Positions 1 through 6,078 are shown, counted from the first letter of the stretch. The stretch is 7,250 nt of DNA from Candidatus Hydrogenedentota bacterium (GCA_003552765.1 PUOI01000135.1:1-7250); one strand, 5' to 3'. The notes: generated from the letters alone by a model not told the origin. Program-made: numbers and translations.

Positions 1-646
1 CGCCCAAGCTCGCGAAGCTGGCGTAAACGCCGCCCGTGGTGGGATCCGTGAGCACGCTGATGTACGGCACGTGAGCCTCGTTCAGTTCACGTACGGCGTC
101 GGCCGTTTTCGCCATCTGCATCAGGCTCAGGATGCCCTCTTGCATGCGGGCGCCGCCCGAGGCCGCAAAGGCGACCAAGGGGGTTCGATGATGAACCGCG
201 TCGCGTGCCGCGCGGCAAAATTTCTCGCCCACGGCCGAGCCCATGCTGCCCCCCATGAAGAAGGGATCCATGGCGGCGATAACGGCGGGGTTGCCCTCAA
301 TGGCGCACCGCCCCGTGACCAGGGCTTCCTTGATTTCGTGGGTGCTCTTCGCCTTCTCGACTTTCTGTTGGTAGGTCATGCTGCCTACCGTGAACTCAAG
401 GGGATCCACCGTCTCAATGCTGGTGTGGGTTTCCTCGAAAGACTCCTCGTCGGCGACCAATTCGATACGGCGCCGGGCGCTGATGCGGTAATGGTGTTGG
501 CACGTGGGGCAAACGTGGAGATTCTGTTCGACCTCGTTGCGGTAGACGGCTTGTTTGCATCCCGGGCACTTGATCCAGATGCCGTCCGGGACCGTGCTTT
601 TCCTGCCGATGACCGAGACAAAACGGCGGCGATTGAGAAAGGGCAT
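1..646 (-). CDS. accD: Acetyl-CoA carboxylase carboxyltransferase subunit beta (3' end cut by window)
   Basis: With AccA it forms the cytoplasmic carboxyltransferase that moves the carboxyl group from biotin-BCCP to acetyl-CoA, giving malonyl-CoA for fatty acid synthesis. The first 215 residues are visible; the family usually runs to about 280-300, so the C-terminal part lies outside. An N-terminal C4 zinc ribbon has Cys27, Cys30, Cys46 and Cys49, the same positions I recall for the E. coli protein. The crotonase-type core follows, with FMGGSMGS at 130-137, SGGARMQEG at 163-171 and DPTTGGV at 201-207, whose paired glycines form the oxyanion hole. The ATG at 646 is chosen because the protein then aligns from its first residues with E. 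coli AccD; a modest GAGG lies 6 nt upstream. It follows the zinc-ribbon coiled-coil gene by 49 bp and is probably cotranscribed with it. Identity is near certain. Confidence 0.97.
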   Translation of the reverse strand, partial: MPFLNRRRFVSVIGRKSTVPDGIWIKCPGCKQAVYRNEVEQNLHVCPTCQHHYRISARRRIELVADEESFEETHTSIETVDPLEFTVGSMTYQQKVEKAKSTHEIKEALVTGRCAIEGNPAVIAAMDPFFMGGSMGSAVGEKFCRAARDAVHHRTPLVAFAASGGARMQEGILSLMQMAKTADAVRELNEAHVPYISVLTDPTTGGVYASFASLG

Positions 647-695
647 GGCTGGCCTCGTTGGGTTGGCGGTTGGCCGTGGCCGGGATGGGCGGCTG

Positions 696-1433
696 TTAGG
701 GCGCCGCGTCCGTGGCCCCGGCGGTCTCGTTGTCGTAATTATCCCTATAATACAACAAACGCCCGCAATGGTTGCATGCCCGGATCTCTCCGGCCATGAC
801 TTCGTTGATGAGCTGGGGCAGCACGTACATATGGCACCCCGAACACACCTCCTCGCGAAGGGGAACCACGGCGGCCCCGGATTTCTTGTTTGCGCGGATA
901 CGGCGATAGCGGTGGAGAAGATCCCCATCCACCGCTTCCGCCGCCTTTGCCGCTTCTTGTTCCAGGCGCTGCCGTTCGGTTCGCGCCTCTTCAAGCTCCG
1001 CGTCCACTTCGGTGCACTGCTCATCGAGTTTGCGCAATTCGCTATCGATGCGATCGCGATCCTCGCGCAGCCGCTCCTTGGAGGACTCCAGCTCCATCAT
1101 AAGCTCGAGAACGCGTTCCTCCTTGTGGGCGATCTGTTTCTTGATGTTGTCGATCTCGTGGAGGAGCGCCTGGTATTCCTCGTTCTTTTTGACCGTGTTC
1201 AGCTGAGCCTGATACTTGCTTAGCTGGGTCTGCTTCTGCTCAATGTCGCTTTCGCATTCCCGCTGTTCCAACTCGACTTGGCGGTAGTGGGCTTGTTGCG
1301 CCTCCAGCTCATCCGCGAGCCGCTTCCGCTGCTCCTCGTACTTGCGTTTCTGCTTGGGAATCTCGGTTTCGCGGCGCTTGCATTCCTCAATACGCAGGTC
1401 AAGCTTTTGGAGCTGGAGTAGCTGTTTCAACAA
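696..1433 (-). CDS. Coiled-coil protein with C-terminal C4 zinc ribbon (DUF164/COG1579 family)
   Basis: The protein has 245 residues. About 1-168 is a long, highly charged Glu/Lys/Arg/Gln-rich coiled coil, with the family-typical VKKNEEYQALLHEI segment at 81-94. A C-terminal zinc ribbon follows, with Cys197-x2-Cys200 and Cys220-x2-Cys223, and then an Asp/Asn/Ala-rich tail. The family includes Helicobacter HP0958/FlgZ and chlamydial CdsZ, small nucleic-acid- or partner-binding chaperone-like factors; the role here is unknown. The start is TTG at 1433. The upstream in-frame stop at 1464-1466 leaves no ATG between, and a strong GGGAGG sits 6 nt before the TTG. A second TTG follows at once as codon 2. 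It precedes accD on the same strand with a 49-bp gap, which suggests one transcript. Family assignment is confident; function is not. Confidence 0.9.
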   Translation of the reverse strand: MLKQLLQLQKLDLRIEECKRRETEIPKQKRKYEEQRKRLADELEAQQAHYRQVELEQRECESDIEQKQTQLSKYQAQLNTVKKNEEYQALLHEIDNIKKQIAHKEERVLELMMELESSKERLREDRDRIDSELRKLDEQCTEVDAELEEARTERQRLEQEAAKAAEAVDGDLLHRYRRIRANKKSGAAVVPLREEVCSGCHMYVLPQLINEVMAGEIRACNHCGRLLYYRDNYDNETAGATDAAP

Positions 1434-1587
1434 ACCGTGCCTCCCAAAGCGCCAATGTTGGAGCTATTCTGTATCAGGGCAGCCGTGATGGACTTCGCAA
1501 GCCGCCGTGAACCGGGCGCCCGCTCATCCCTGCCCCCCGTGCGGAACGCGGCTCCAAGGAACAGCATTCCCTCCCAGCCGATCCATG

Positions 1588-1606
1588 TGCCGGCAAGATG
1601 CCGGCG
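1588..1606. repeat. Short GC-rich palindrome (GCCGGC-AAGAT-GCCGGC)
   Basis: A perfect 6-bp inverted repeat, GCCGGC at 1589-1594 and at 1600-1605, is separated by AAGAT, with a possible flanking T-G pair. It would form a small stable hairpin on either strand. No T-run follows on the minus strand, so it is not a standard intrinsic terminator. From memory, this motif resembles a short interspersed palindrome common between genes in several GC-rich uncultured lineages, often seen in databases as spurious AGILPA-like peptides. Only one copy is present here, so dispersal cannot be shown from this window. Confidence 0.45.
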
Positions 1607-1618
1607 CTACGCATTGGG

Positions 1619-1710
1619 TTACATCCCCCTTGATCCCCCTTCAAAGGGGGAACGGAGGGGAACAATTCCCCCTGTGAAGGGGGCAGGCCCGCGAGGGCCG
1701 GGGGATGTAA
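1619..1710. repeat. Palindromic intergenic repeat, copy A (92 bp, short core)
   Basis: The element is bounded by perfect 11-bp terminal inverted repeats, TTACATCCCCC at 1619-1629 and GGGGGATGTAA at 1700-1710. The left arm (1621-1652) contains a CCCCCTT/AAGGGGG hairpin and is identical over 32 bases to the left arm of copy B. The right arm (1663-1710) contains CCCCC/GGGGG and GGCCC/GGGCC hairpins and matches copy B with a few changes. The core between the arms is only 10 bp. It starts 35 nt past the ilvC stop codon when read along the minus strand. It has no coding capacity for a transposase, so it is either MITE-like and moved in trans or a REP/BIME-like palindromic repeat. Confidence 0.85.
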
Positions 1711-1745
1711 ATACCTAGCTTGTCCGGCGGCTGGGAACGTACGCC

Positions 1746-2741
1746 CTACTTGATCCAGGCCATCATCTTTCGAAGCTCTTTACCCACCTGTTCGATGGGA
1801 TGATTCGCGTCGGCGTCCCGCAATTTCTGGAAATTAGGACATCCCGCGGCGTACTCTTCAAGCCATTCGCGGGCGAATTCGCCATTCTGGATCCGCTCCA
1901 AGGCTTCTTTCATCGCCTTGCGCGTTTCGTCGCCGATCACCTTGGGACCCACACTGAGGCCGCCGTATTCCGCCGTGTCGCTCACGGAATAGTTCATGAA
2001 CTCCAGCCCGCCCCGGTAATAGAGGTCAACAATGAGCTTGAGTTCGTGCATGACCTCGAAGAACGCGATCTCGGGCTGATATCCCGCTTCGACGAGCGTC
2101 TCAAATCCAGCCTTGATGAGGGCCGCCGAGCCGCCGCAAAGCACGGTCTGCTCGCCGAAGAGGTCCGTCTCGGTCTCTTCTTGGAACGTGGTCTCCAGAA
2201 TCCCCGCGCGGGCGCCGCCCAGCCCTGCGCCGTATGCGAGCGCCTTCTTCATGGCCTCGCCCGAGGCGTCCTGGTGAACGGCCACGAGACAAGGCGTGCC
2301 GGCGCCGGTTTCGTATTCGTGACGCACGAGATGGCCCGGAGCCTTGGGGGCGATCATGAATACGTCGAGGTCCGCGGGGGGCTCGATGCATTTGAAATGG
2401 ATGTTGAACCCATGAGCGAACATGATGGCCTTGTTCGGCGTCAAATTGGGGCGGATGGCGTTCTCGAAAACGTCCTTCTGAATGGTGTCCGGCACCAGGA
2501 GGGAGATGATGTCGCCGCGCTTGGCCGCCTCGCCGGCGTCGACGACTTCAAACCCCGCGTCCACGGCGTTCTGGTAGTTCTTGTTCGAGGGTTCGGCGCG
2601 TTCGGCGACGAGAACCTGAACGCCGCTGTCCCGCAGGTTCATGGCGTGGGCGTGGCCCTGGCTGCCAAAGCCAACCACGCTGACCGTCTTGCCTTGCAGA
2701 TAGCCGAGGTCGCAATCCTTCTCATAGTAGATCTTAGCCAT
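1746..2741 (-). CDS. ilvC: Ketol-acid reductoisomerase, class I
   Basis: It converts acetolactate or acetohydroxybutyrate, with Mg2+ and NAD(P)H, to the dihydroxy acids of valine/isoleucine/leucine synthesis in the cytoplasm. The length of 331 residues is that of the short class I form. The N-terminal Rossmann domain has GFGSQGHA at 24-31. Catalytic and metal residues are visible: His110 (AHGFN), Lys133 (APKAPGH), Asp193 and Glu197 (ETDLFGEQ), Glu229 and Glu233 (FFEVMHEL), and the serine region [10 protein letters not shown] at 252-261. The cofactor-specificity loop after strand 2 (about 48-56, RAEPSNKNY) is longer than the REGSKSW-type loop common in class I enzymes. The ATG at 2741 lies inside the end of ilvN (8-bp overlap), with GGAG 12 nt upstream, which suggests translational coupling. 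Identity is near certain. Confidence 0.98.
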   Translation of the reverse strand: MAKIYYEKDCDLGYLQGKTVSVVGFGSQGHAHAMNLRDSGVQVLVAERAEPSNKNYQNAVDAGFEVVDAGEAAKRGDIISLLVPDTIQKDVFENAIRPNLTPNKAIMFAHGFNIHFKCIEPPADLDVFMIAPKAPGHLVRHEYETGAGTPCLVAVHQDASGEAMKKALAYGAGLGGARAGILETTFQEETETDLFGEQTVLCGGSAALIKAGFETLVEAGYQPEIAFFEVMHELKLIVDLYYRGGLEFMNYSVSDTAEYGGLSVGPKVIGDETRKAMKEALERIQNGEFAREWLEEYAAGCPNFQKLRDADANHPIEQVGKELRKMMAWIK

Positions 2742-3240
2742 TGCCGTTGTCCGCTCCTTCTTCCTTGGGCGAGCGGGCGATGGCGATCCGGCCCGTCCGC
2801 ACCAGTTCTTGAATTCCGAAAGGCCGCATCATGTCGATGAATGCGGTTAGCTTGTCGCTGGCTCCCGTGGCCTCGACCGTAAGGGCGCCCTTGCCCATGT
2901 CGACCACCTTGGCCCGGAAGATATTGGCGATCTCAATGATTTCGGTTCGTTGCTGAGGGCTGACTTCCATCTTGAGCATGACGAGTTCGCGCTCGACGAA
3001 GTCCTGTTTGGTGAGATCCACCACTTCTATCGTGCTGACCAGTTTGTTGAGCTGATTGATGATTTGCTCAAGGACGCGGTCGTCCCCGCGCGCCACCACC
3101 GTCATCCGGGAGACGCTTGGATCCTCGGTCTCGCCCACACAAAGACTGTCAATATTGTAGCCCCGGGCGCTAAACAGACCGGCCACCCGGGACAAGACTC
3201 CGAACTGATTTTCAACGAGGACGCTGATTGTATGCCTCAT
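2734..3240 (-). CDS. ilvN: Acetolactate synthase small (regulatory) subunit
   Basis: This is the regulatory subunit of acetohydroxyacid synthase, which stabilises the catalytic large subunit and confers valine feedback inhibition. The 168 residues fit the family (about 160-170). An N-terminal ACT domain spans about 3-75, and a C-terminal ALS_ss-type domain spans about 85-158. Asn11, Gly14 and Asn29 match the residues known to line the valine site in E. coli IlvH, so feedback control is probably intact. The ATG at 3240 has GGAG 5 nt upstream. The TAA stop overlaps the ilvC start. The large subunit gene (ilvB), usually directly upstream, is absent: 327 bp of non-coding DNA and then pth lie there. 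The symbol ilvH would be equally valid. Confidence 0.97.
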   Translation of the reverse strand: MRHTISVLVENQFGVLSRVAGLFSARGYNIDSLCVGETEDPSVSRMTVVARGDDRVLEQIINQLNKLVSTIEVVDLTKQDFVERELVMLKMEVSPQQRTEIIEIANIFRAKVVDMGKGALTVEATGASDKLTAFIDMMRPFGIQELVRTGRIAIARSPKEEGADNGNG

Positions 3241-3567
3241 GGTATCTCCGCCTAAGCTGGCTAGGTATGCTGCACGCGCAGCGCTCCAAATACACGTCTA
3301 AAGCGAGGAACCGGCCTGGACCCCACGGAAGCTGCGCCAAACAACGCCCAGCCACACCTCAATCAACGGATAAGGACGCTGCTCCAGCGAACAACATCCC
3401 CCTTGATCCCCCTTCAAAGGGGGAATTCCCCAATCCAAAGCCGCCACACCGGGTGGGCCGCCGTTCACCCAACAGGTGAACGGATCAATTCCCCCTTTGA
3501 AGGGGGTGGCCCGCAGGGCCGGGGGATGTAAACGCCCCGCACATACCGCCTTATGCAGCGATAGGGA
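3241..3567. other. Non-coding gap between pth and ilvN
   Basis: These 327 bp hold no credible gene. They contain palindromic repeat copy B (3394-3531) and the presumed ilvN leader (3241-3393). In the leader, a small hairpin GCTGC/GCAGC (3269-3282) and the imperfect palindrome CCTAAGCTGGCTAGG (3251-3265) sit just upstream of the ilvN ribosome-binding site. I see no leader peptide rich in Val/Leu/Ile codons, no T-box-like element and no convincing -35/-10 pair, although a promoter for ilvNC would be expected here. Confidence 0.65.
3394..3531. repeat. Palindromic intergenic repeat, copy B (138 bp, long core)
   Basis: This is the same family and orientation as copy A. Terminal inverted repeats are ACATCCCCC (3394-3402) and GGGGGATGT (3521-3529), with AA continuing on the right as in copy A. 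The left arm (3394-3425) is identical to copy A over 32 bases; the right arm (3486-3531) differs by a few substitutions and a 2-base length change. The 60-bp core (3426-3485) replaces the 10-bp core of copy A and carries its own hairpin: CCGTTCACC (3461-3469) pairs with GGTGAACGG (3475-3483) around CAACA. It starts 36 nt past the pth stop codon in the minus-strand reading direction. No protein is encoded. Confidence 0.85.
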
Positions 3568-4134
3568 CTAATCCGATTGATTGACTTCGTTCATGGCGCG
3601 TTCGACGCCTTCGTCCAAATAAAGCAGCACGCCGTCCGCGGCCCGTTTTAGGACGCGTTCCAACGTGTCGCGCTCCCCAGGGGTGAATGGCGCCAACACG
3701 TGATTGACCAGGCCGGACACATCCTTTTCCTTACCCACGCCTATGCGCAGCCGGGCGAATTCCTGCGACCCCACGTGTTCGATGATGGATCTCAGCCCGT
3801 TGTGACCGCCCGCGCTCCCCTTCATGCGCAGCCGCAGCCGGCCAAGGGGCAAGTCCGCGTCGTCCACCACCACGAGCAAGTCGCCCGGACCGTTGGGGGC
3901 ATTGCGGATGAACGGCGCGACCGCCTGGCCGCTGCGGTTCATGTAAGTAAGCGGCTTCATCAGCACGACCCGCTCCGCCCCGCGGGAGACCTCCGCGAGC
4001 ACGGCTTGATGCTTTTCCCGGTCCAGGCTGACCCCCAAACGGCTGGCGAGTTCGTCCACGACCAGGAAGCCCGCGTTATGCCGCGTGTTCCGGTAGCGCG
4101 GACCAGGGTTTCCCAACCCGGCAATAACTTTCAC
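3568..4134 (-). CDS. pth: Peptidyl-tRNA hydrolase
   Basis: It hydrolyses the ester bond of peptidyl-tRNAs released prematurely from ribosomes, recycling tRNA in the cytoplasm. The 188 residues match the bacterial Pth family. Visible signatures are GLGNPG at 6-11, TRHNAGF at 17-23 with catalytic His19, the substrate-contacting Asn66 (TYMN), Asp91 (VDDADLPLG, equivalent to E. coli Asp93) and GGHNGLRS at 109-116 with Asn112. The start is GTG at 4134, which places MKVIAGLGNPG exactly at the family N-terminus; only a weak GGGG lies about 8 nt upstream. It follows rplY by 32 bp, consistent with the conserved prs-rplY-pth order and with cotranscription. Identity is near certain. Confidence 0.98.
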   Translation of the reverse strand: MKVIAGLGNPGPRYRNTRHNAGFLVVDELASRLGVSLDREKHQAVLAEVSRGAERVVLMKPLTYMNRSGQAVAPFIRNAPNGPGDLLVVVDDADLPLGRLRLRMKGSAGGHNGLRSIIEHVGSQEFARLRIGVGKEKDVSGLVNHVLAPFTPGERDTLERVLKRAADGVLLYLDEGVERAMNEVNQSD

Positions 4135-4166
4135 GGTGGAACCCCACGCAAAAAGCCTTGAGAGCC

Positions 4167-4820
4167 TTATCCCTCTTCCTCGCCTTCGCCGCTCTCCTCG
4201 CCAACGACCTCGGGCTCGGCGGGCCCTTCTTCCTCGGCCTCTTCTTCCTCAACGGTCACGCGCGGCGCCAGCATCGTCACCACGGCCCGCTCGGGTTCGG
4301 TAATTAGGGTCACCTTATCGGGCGCCTTGAGATCAGAGACGTGCAAGCTATGCCCAATTTCCAACTCGGTGATGTCGAGTTCCAGATACTCCGGCACGTC
4401 CACGGGAAGACATTCCACCTCGACCTCGCGCAACTGATAGTCGAGCACGCCTCCCTCCGTGAGTCCCTTGGCCTTGCCTTCCAAGTGGATGGGCACGTAG
4501 GTCACGATCTTGCGGTCTAGGCGGATGCGTTGGAAATCAACGTGCAGCACATCGTCCCGGAGGGGGTGATGCTGAACCTCGCGCAACATGGCCGGGCCGC
4601 CCTTATCCGGGGCGTTTTCCATCTTCAGCTCGACCACGGCGTGCTCGCCGCCCGCTCCGTGGAGCAAGCGAACGAATTCGCGCCCATCCAGCGAGATGCT
4701 GACGGCTTCCTGACCTTCGCCGTAAATCACGCCCGGGATGCGGCCCGCGGCCCGTTCCTTGCGGGCGGCCCCTTTCTTGCGGTTCGTGCGCACCCGTGCG
4801 TCCAGTGTTTGCAGTTCCAT
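4167..4820 (-). CDS. rplY: 50S ribosomal protein bL25, long TL5/CTC form
   Basis: It binds 5S rRNA in the large ribosomal subunit. The chosen product has 217 residues: an N-terminal 5S-binding beta-barrel domain (about 1-95, with RIPGVIYG at 27-34 and HHPLRDDVLHVDF at 84-96), the TL5-type C-terminal domain (about 96-188), and a strongly acidic Glu-rich tail (190-217). It is the two-domain general-stress/CTC form, not the short E. coli form. The frame is open upstream to 4904, but the ATG at 4820 is chosen because a clear GGAGG lies 9 nt before it and homology begins there. The extra 28 residues would be Trp/Arg-rich and would overlap the terminator-like hairpin. It lies between prs and pth in the conserved order. 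Confidence 0.96.
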   Translation of the reverse strand: MELQTLDARVRTNRKKGAARKERAAGRIPGVIYGEGQEAVSISLDGREFVRLLHGAGGEHAVVELKMENAPDKGGPAMLREVQHHPLRDDVLHVDFQRIRLDRKIVTYVPIHLEGKAKGLTEGGVLDYQLREVEVECLPVDVPEYLELDITELEIGHSLHVSDLKAPDKVTLITEPERAVVTMLAPRVTVEEEEAEEEGPAEPEVVGEESGEGEEEG

Positions 4821-4879
4821 GGGGGATTGCCTCCAAAATGCCATTGAGCGGACGCGCGCGCCTTGCCGCGTCCCACGCC

Positions 4880-4901
4880 AAAAAAGCGGCCAGAAGCCGC
4901 T
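4880..4901 (-). terminator. Intrinsic terminator/attenuator between prs and rplY
   Basis: Read on the minus strand, AGCGGC (4901-4896), loop TTCTG, then GCCGCT (4890-4885) form a 6-bp GC-rich stem. It is followed directly by five more T residues (4884-4880), making a run of six T counting the stem's last base. This is the layout of a rho-independent terminator 12 nt past the prs stop. The stem is short and the T-run modest, so partial read-through into rplY and pth is likely. Confidence 0.65.
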
Positions 4902-4913
4902 CACACCACGTTT

Positions 4914-5870
4914 CTATTTGAACAATATACTGATGGATTCTTCTTCGTGGATGCGCCGGATCGCTTCGCCGATGAGCGGCGCGAAAGGCAACACCCGGAT
5001 TTTCGGGCTTGCCGCGGCCTCTGGGTTCAGCGGAATGCTGTCGCCAAACAGGACTTCATTCAAGTCCGAGTTGTTGATGCGCTCCACCGCGTCCCCGCTG
5101 AGCACTGCATGGGTGGCGCAGGCCATCACGTCCACGGCGCCCTTTTCTTTCAAGGCGTCCGCGGCCCGCACAAGCGTACCCCCTGTATCAATAAGGTCAT
5201 CGAAGATAATGGCGTGCCGATCTCGGACGTCGCCGATGACGTGCATCACCACCGATTCGTTTTCCTTGGGGCGCCGCTTGTCCACGATGGCCAGCGGCGC
5301 CTCAAGCCGGTTGGCCACTTCGCGGGCCCGCTTCACGCTGCCCGTGTCGGGCGAGACCACGACCATGTTCTCCGGCCGTTTGCCCTCACGCTTCAATAGA
5401 TGATCGACAAAGGTCTTCTCGCTGTTGAGGTGATCCACGGGGATGTCGAAGAACCCCTGGATCTGGCCGCAATGCAAGTCCAGCGTCAACACCCGGTTGG
5501 CTCCAGCGGCCACAAGCAGATTCGACACCAGCTTCGCCGTGATGGAAACGCGAGGCTTGTCTTTCCGGTCCTGGCGGGCATATCCGAAGTACGGCAACAC
5601 CGCCGTGACCCGCTCTGCCGAGGCGCGCCGCGCGGCGTCGATAAGCGTGAGCAACTCAAACAAGTGGTCATTGACCGGCGGCGAGGTGCTGTTGACGATG
5701 AACACATCCCGTCCCCGGATGTTCTCGCCGATCTGGACCCGGGTTTCCCCATCGCTGAACGCGCCCACGTACGCCTCGCCCAACGGCACGCCCAAGTGAG
5801 CGCAAATGCCTTTCGCCAACGCAACCGAAGCTCGTCCGGAAAAAATCTTCATTTCTTTAGTGTAGGCCAC
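4914..5870 (-). CDS. prs: Ribose-phosphate pyrophosphokinase (PRPP synthetase), class I
   Basis: It makes PRPP from ribose 5-phosphate and ATP, feeding purine, pyrimidine, histidine, tryptophan and NAD synthesis. The 318 residues fit class I enzymes (about 310-320). Visible motifs are FSDGE at 38-42, YFGYARQDR at 94-102, DLHCGQIQGFF at 131-141 with metal-binding His133, the catalytic-loop KRR at 198-200, and the PRPP-binding loop DDLIDTGGT at 224-232. In the region usually read as RVPITAK or REPISAK, this protein has RVSITAK (107-113), a Pro-to-Ser change. The start is probably GTG at 5870, the most upstream candidate after an in-frame stop at 5895-5897. ATG at 5852 (MKIFSG) is the alternative, and neither has a well-spaced ribosome-binding site. 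It lies 37 bp downstream of tRNA-Gln and probably shares its transcript. Confidence 0.97.
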   Translation of the reverse strand: MAYTKEMKIFSGRASVALAKGICAHLGVPLGEAYVGAFSDGETRVQIGENIRGRDVFIVNSTSPPVNDHLFELLTLIDAARRASAERVTAVLPYFGYARQDRKDKPRVSITAKLVSNLLVAAGANRVLTLDLHCGQIQGFFDIPVDHLNSEKTFVDHLLKREGKRPENMVVVSPDTGSVKRAREVANRLEAPLAIVDKRRPKENESVVMHVIGDVRDRHAIIFDDLIDTGGTLVRAADALKEKGAVDVMACATHAVLSGDAVERINNSDLNEVLFGDSIPLNPEAAASPKIRVLPFAPLIGEAIRRIHEEESISILFK

Positions 5871-5907
5871 GGTGCTGCGTGCTGAACCCCTCGGTTAGAT
5901 AAAGAAA

Positions 5908-5982
5908 TGGCTGGGGCGGCAGGATTCGAACCTACGCATGCCGGGACCAAAACCCGGTGCCTTACCACTTGGCTACGCCCCA
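5908..5982 (-). tRNA. tRNA-Gln (anticodon UUG), CCA encoded
   Basis: A full cloverleaf can be folded on the minus strand. A perfect 7-bp acceptor stem pairs TGGGGCG (5982-5976) with CGCCCCA. The D-stem is GCC/GGC with a GTGGTAA-type loop. The anticodon stem CCGGG/CCCGG encloses the loop TTTTGGT, giving anticodon TTG at positions 34-36. A 5-nt variable loop and the T-arm with TTCGAAT follow. The discriminator base is G, and the genome encodes the terminal CCA at 5910-5908. It reads CAA (and probably CAG) glutamine codons. It lies directly upstream of prs, a placement known from other bacteria. Confidence 0.97.
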
Positions 5983-6048
5983 ACTAGTAAACCAACAGCG
6001 CCTGGCGCGAGGCAAGCGCGAAGTGTTTGGGAATCATGAGAAGCAGAC

Positions 6049-6078
6049 TTGGCCTGGAAAAAGCACCACACAGGCCAA
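6049..6078. other. 8-bp inverted repeat near the putative tRNA-Gln transcription start
   Basis: TTGGCCTG (6049-6056) and CAGGCCAA (6071-6078) are perfect inverted arms separated by 14 nt. On the minus strand the structure begins just after the start site expected from the promoter at 6088-6117, so it would be a 5'-leader hairpin or a dyad operator. No T-run follows on the minus strand. On the plus strand it is followed by CG and then TTATTTG, so it is not a good terminator there either. Function is unknown. Confidence 0.4.

Larger units (their letters stand above)
1434..1745. other. Non-coding gap between ilvC and the zinc-ribbon gene
   Basis: I see no credible gene in these 312 bp. The stretch holds palindromic repeat copy A (1619-1710), a separate GC-rich hairpin (1588-1606), and the ribosome-binding site of the zinc-ribbon gene (1440-1445 on the minus strand). 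Short open frames across it encode runs such as IPLDPPSKGE, which come from the repeat and not from a gene. A promoter for the zinc-ribbon/accD pair probably lies at about 1460-1500, but the best match (TTGCGA, 19-nt spacer, GATACA on the minus strand) is too weak to call. Confidence 0.7.

Noticed and set aside
71..1223. Long plus-strand open frames opposite accD and the zinc-ribbon gene
   Set aside because: They are antisense shadows of genes with clear family motifs, with no ribosome-binding site or homology signal noticed.
1619..1710. CRISPR-like repeat array
   Set aside because: There are only two distant copies with internal palindromes and no regular spacers.
1437..1718. Small plus-strand ORF with an IPLDPPSKGE-like peptide (a similar one at 3228-3479)
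   Set aside because: The shared peptide is a translation of the palindromic repeat arms, so the ORFs are repeat artefacts.
1800..2840. 346-codon open frame on the plus strand opposite ilvC
   Set aside because: It is a shadow of ilvC/ilvN in high-GC DNA; the minus-strand frame carries all the KARI catalytic motifs, and the plus-strand product shows no recognisable domain.
3241..3393. Attenuator leader peptide or T-box riboswitch upstream of ilvN
   Set aside because: No ORF rich in Val/Leu/Ile codons, no T-box motif and no terminator/antiterminator pair are visible; only small hairpins are present.
1619..3531. Composite transposon formed by the two repeats around ilvNC
   Set aside because: The repeats encode no transposase and show no clear target-site duplication, so only a MITE-like or REP-like relation is supportable.
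4821..4904. N-terminal extension of bL25 to 4904
   Set aside because: The extra 28 residues have no family counterpart and overlap the terminator-like hairpin, while ATG 4820 has a well-placed GGAGG.
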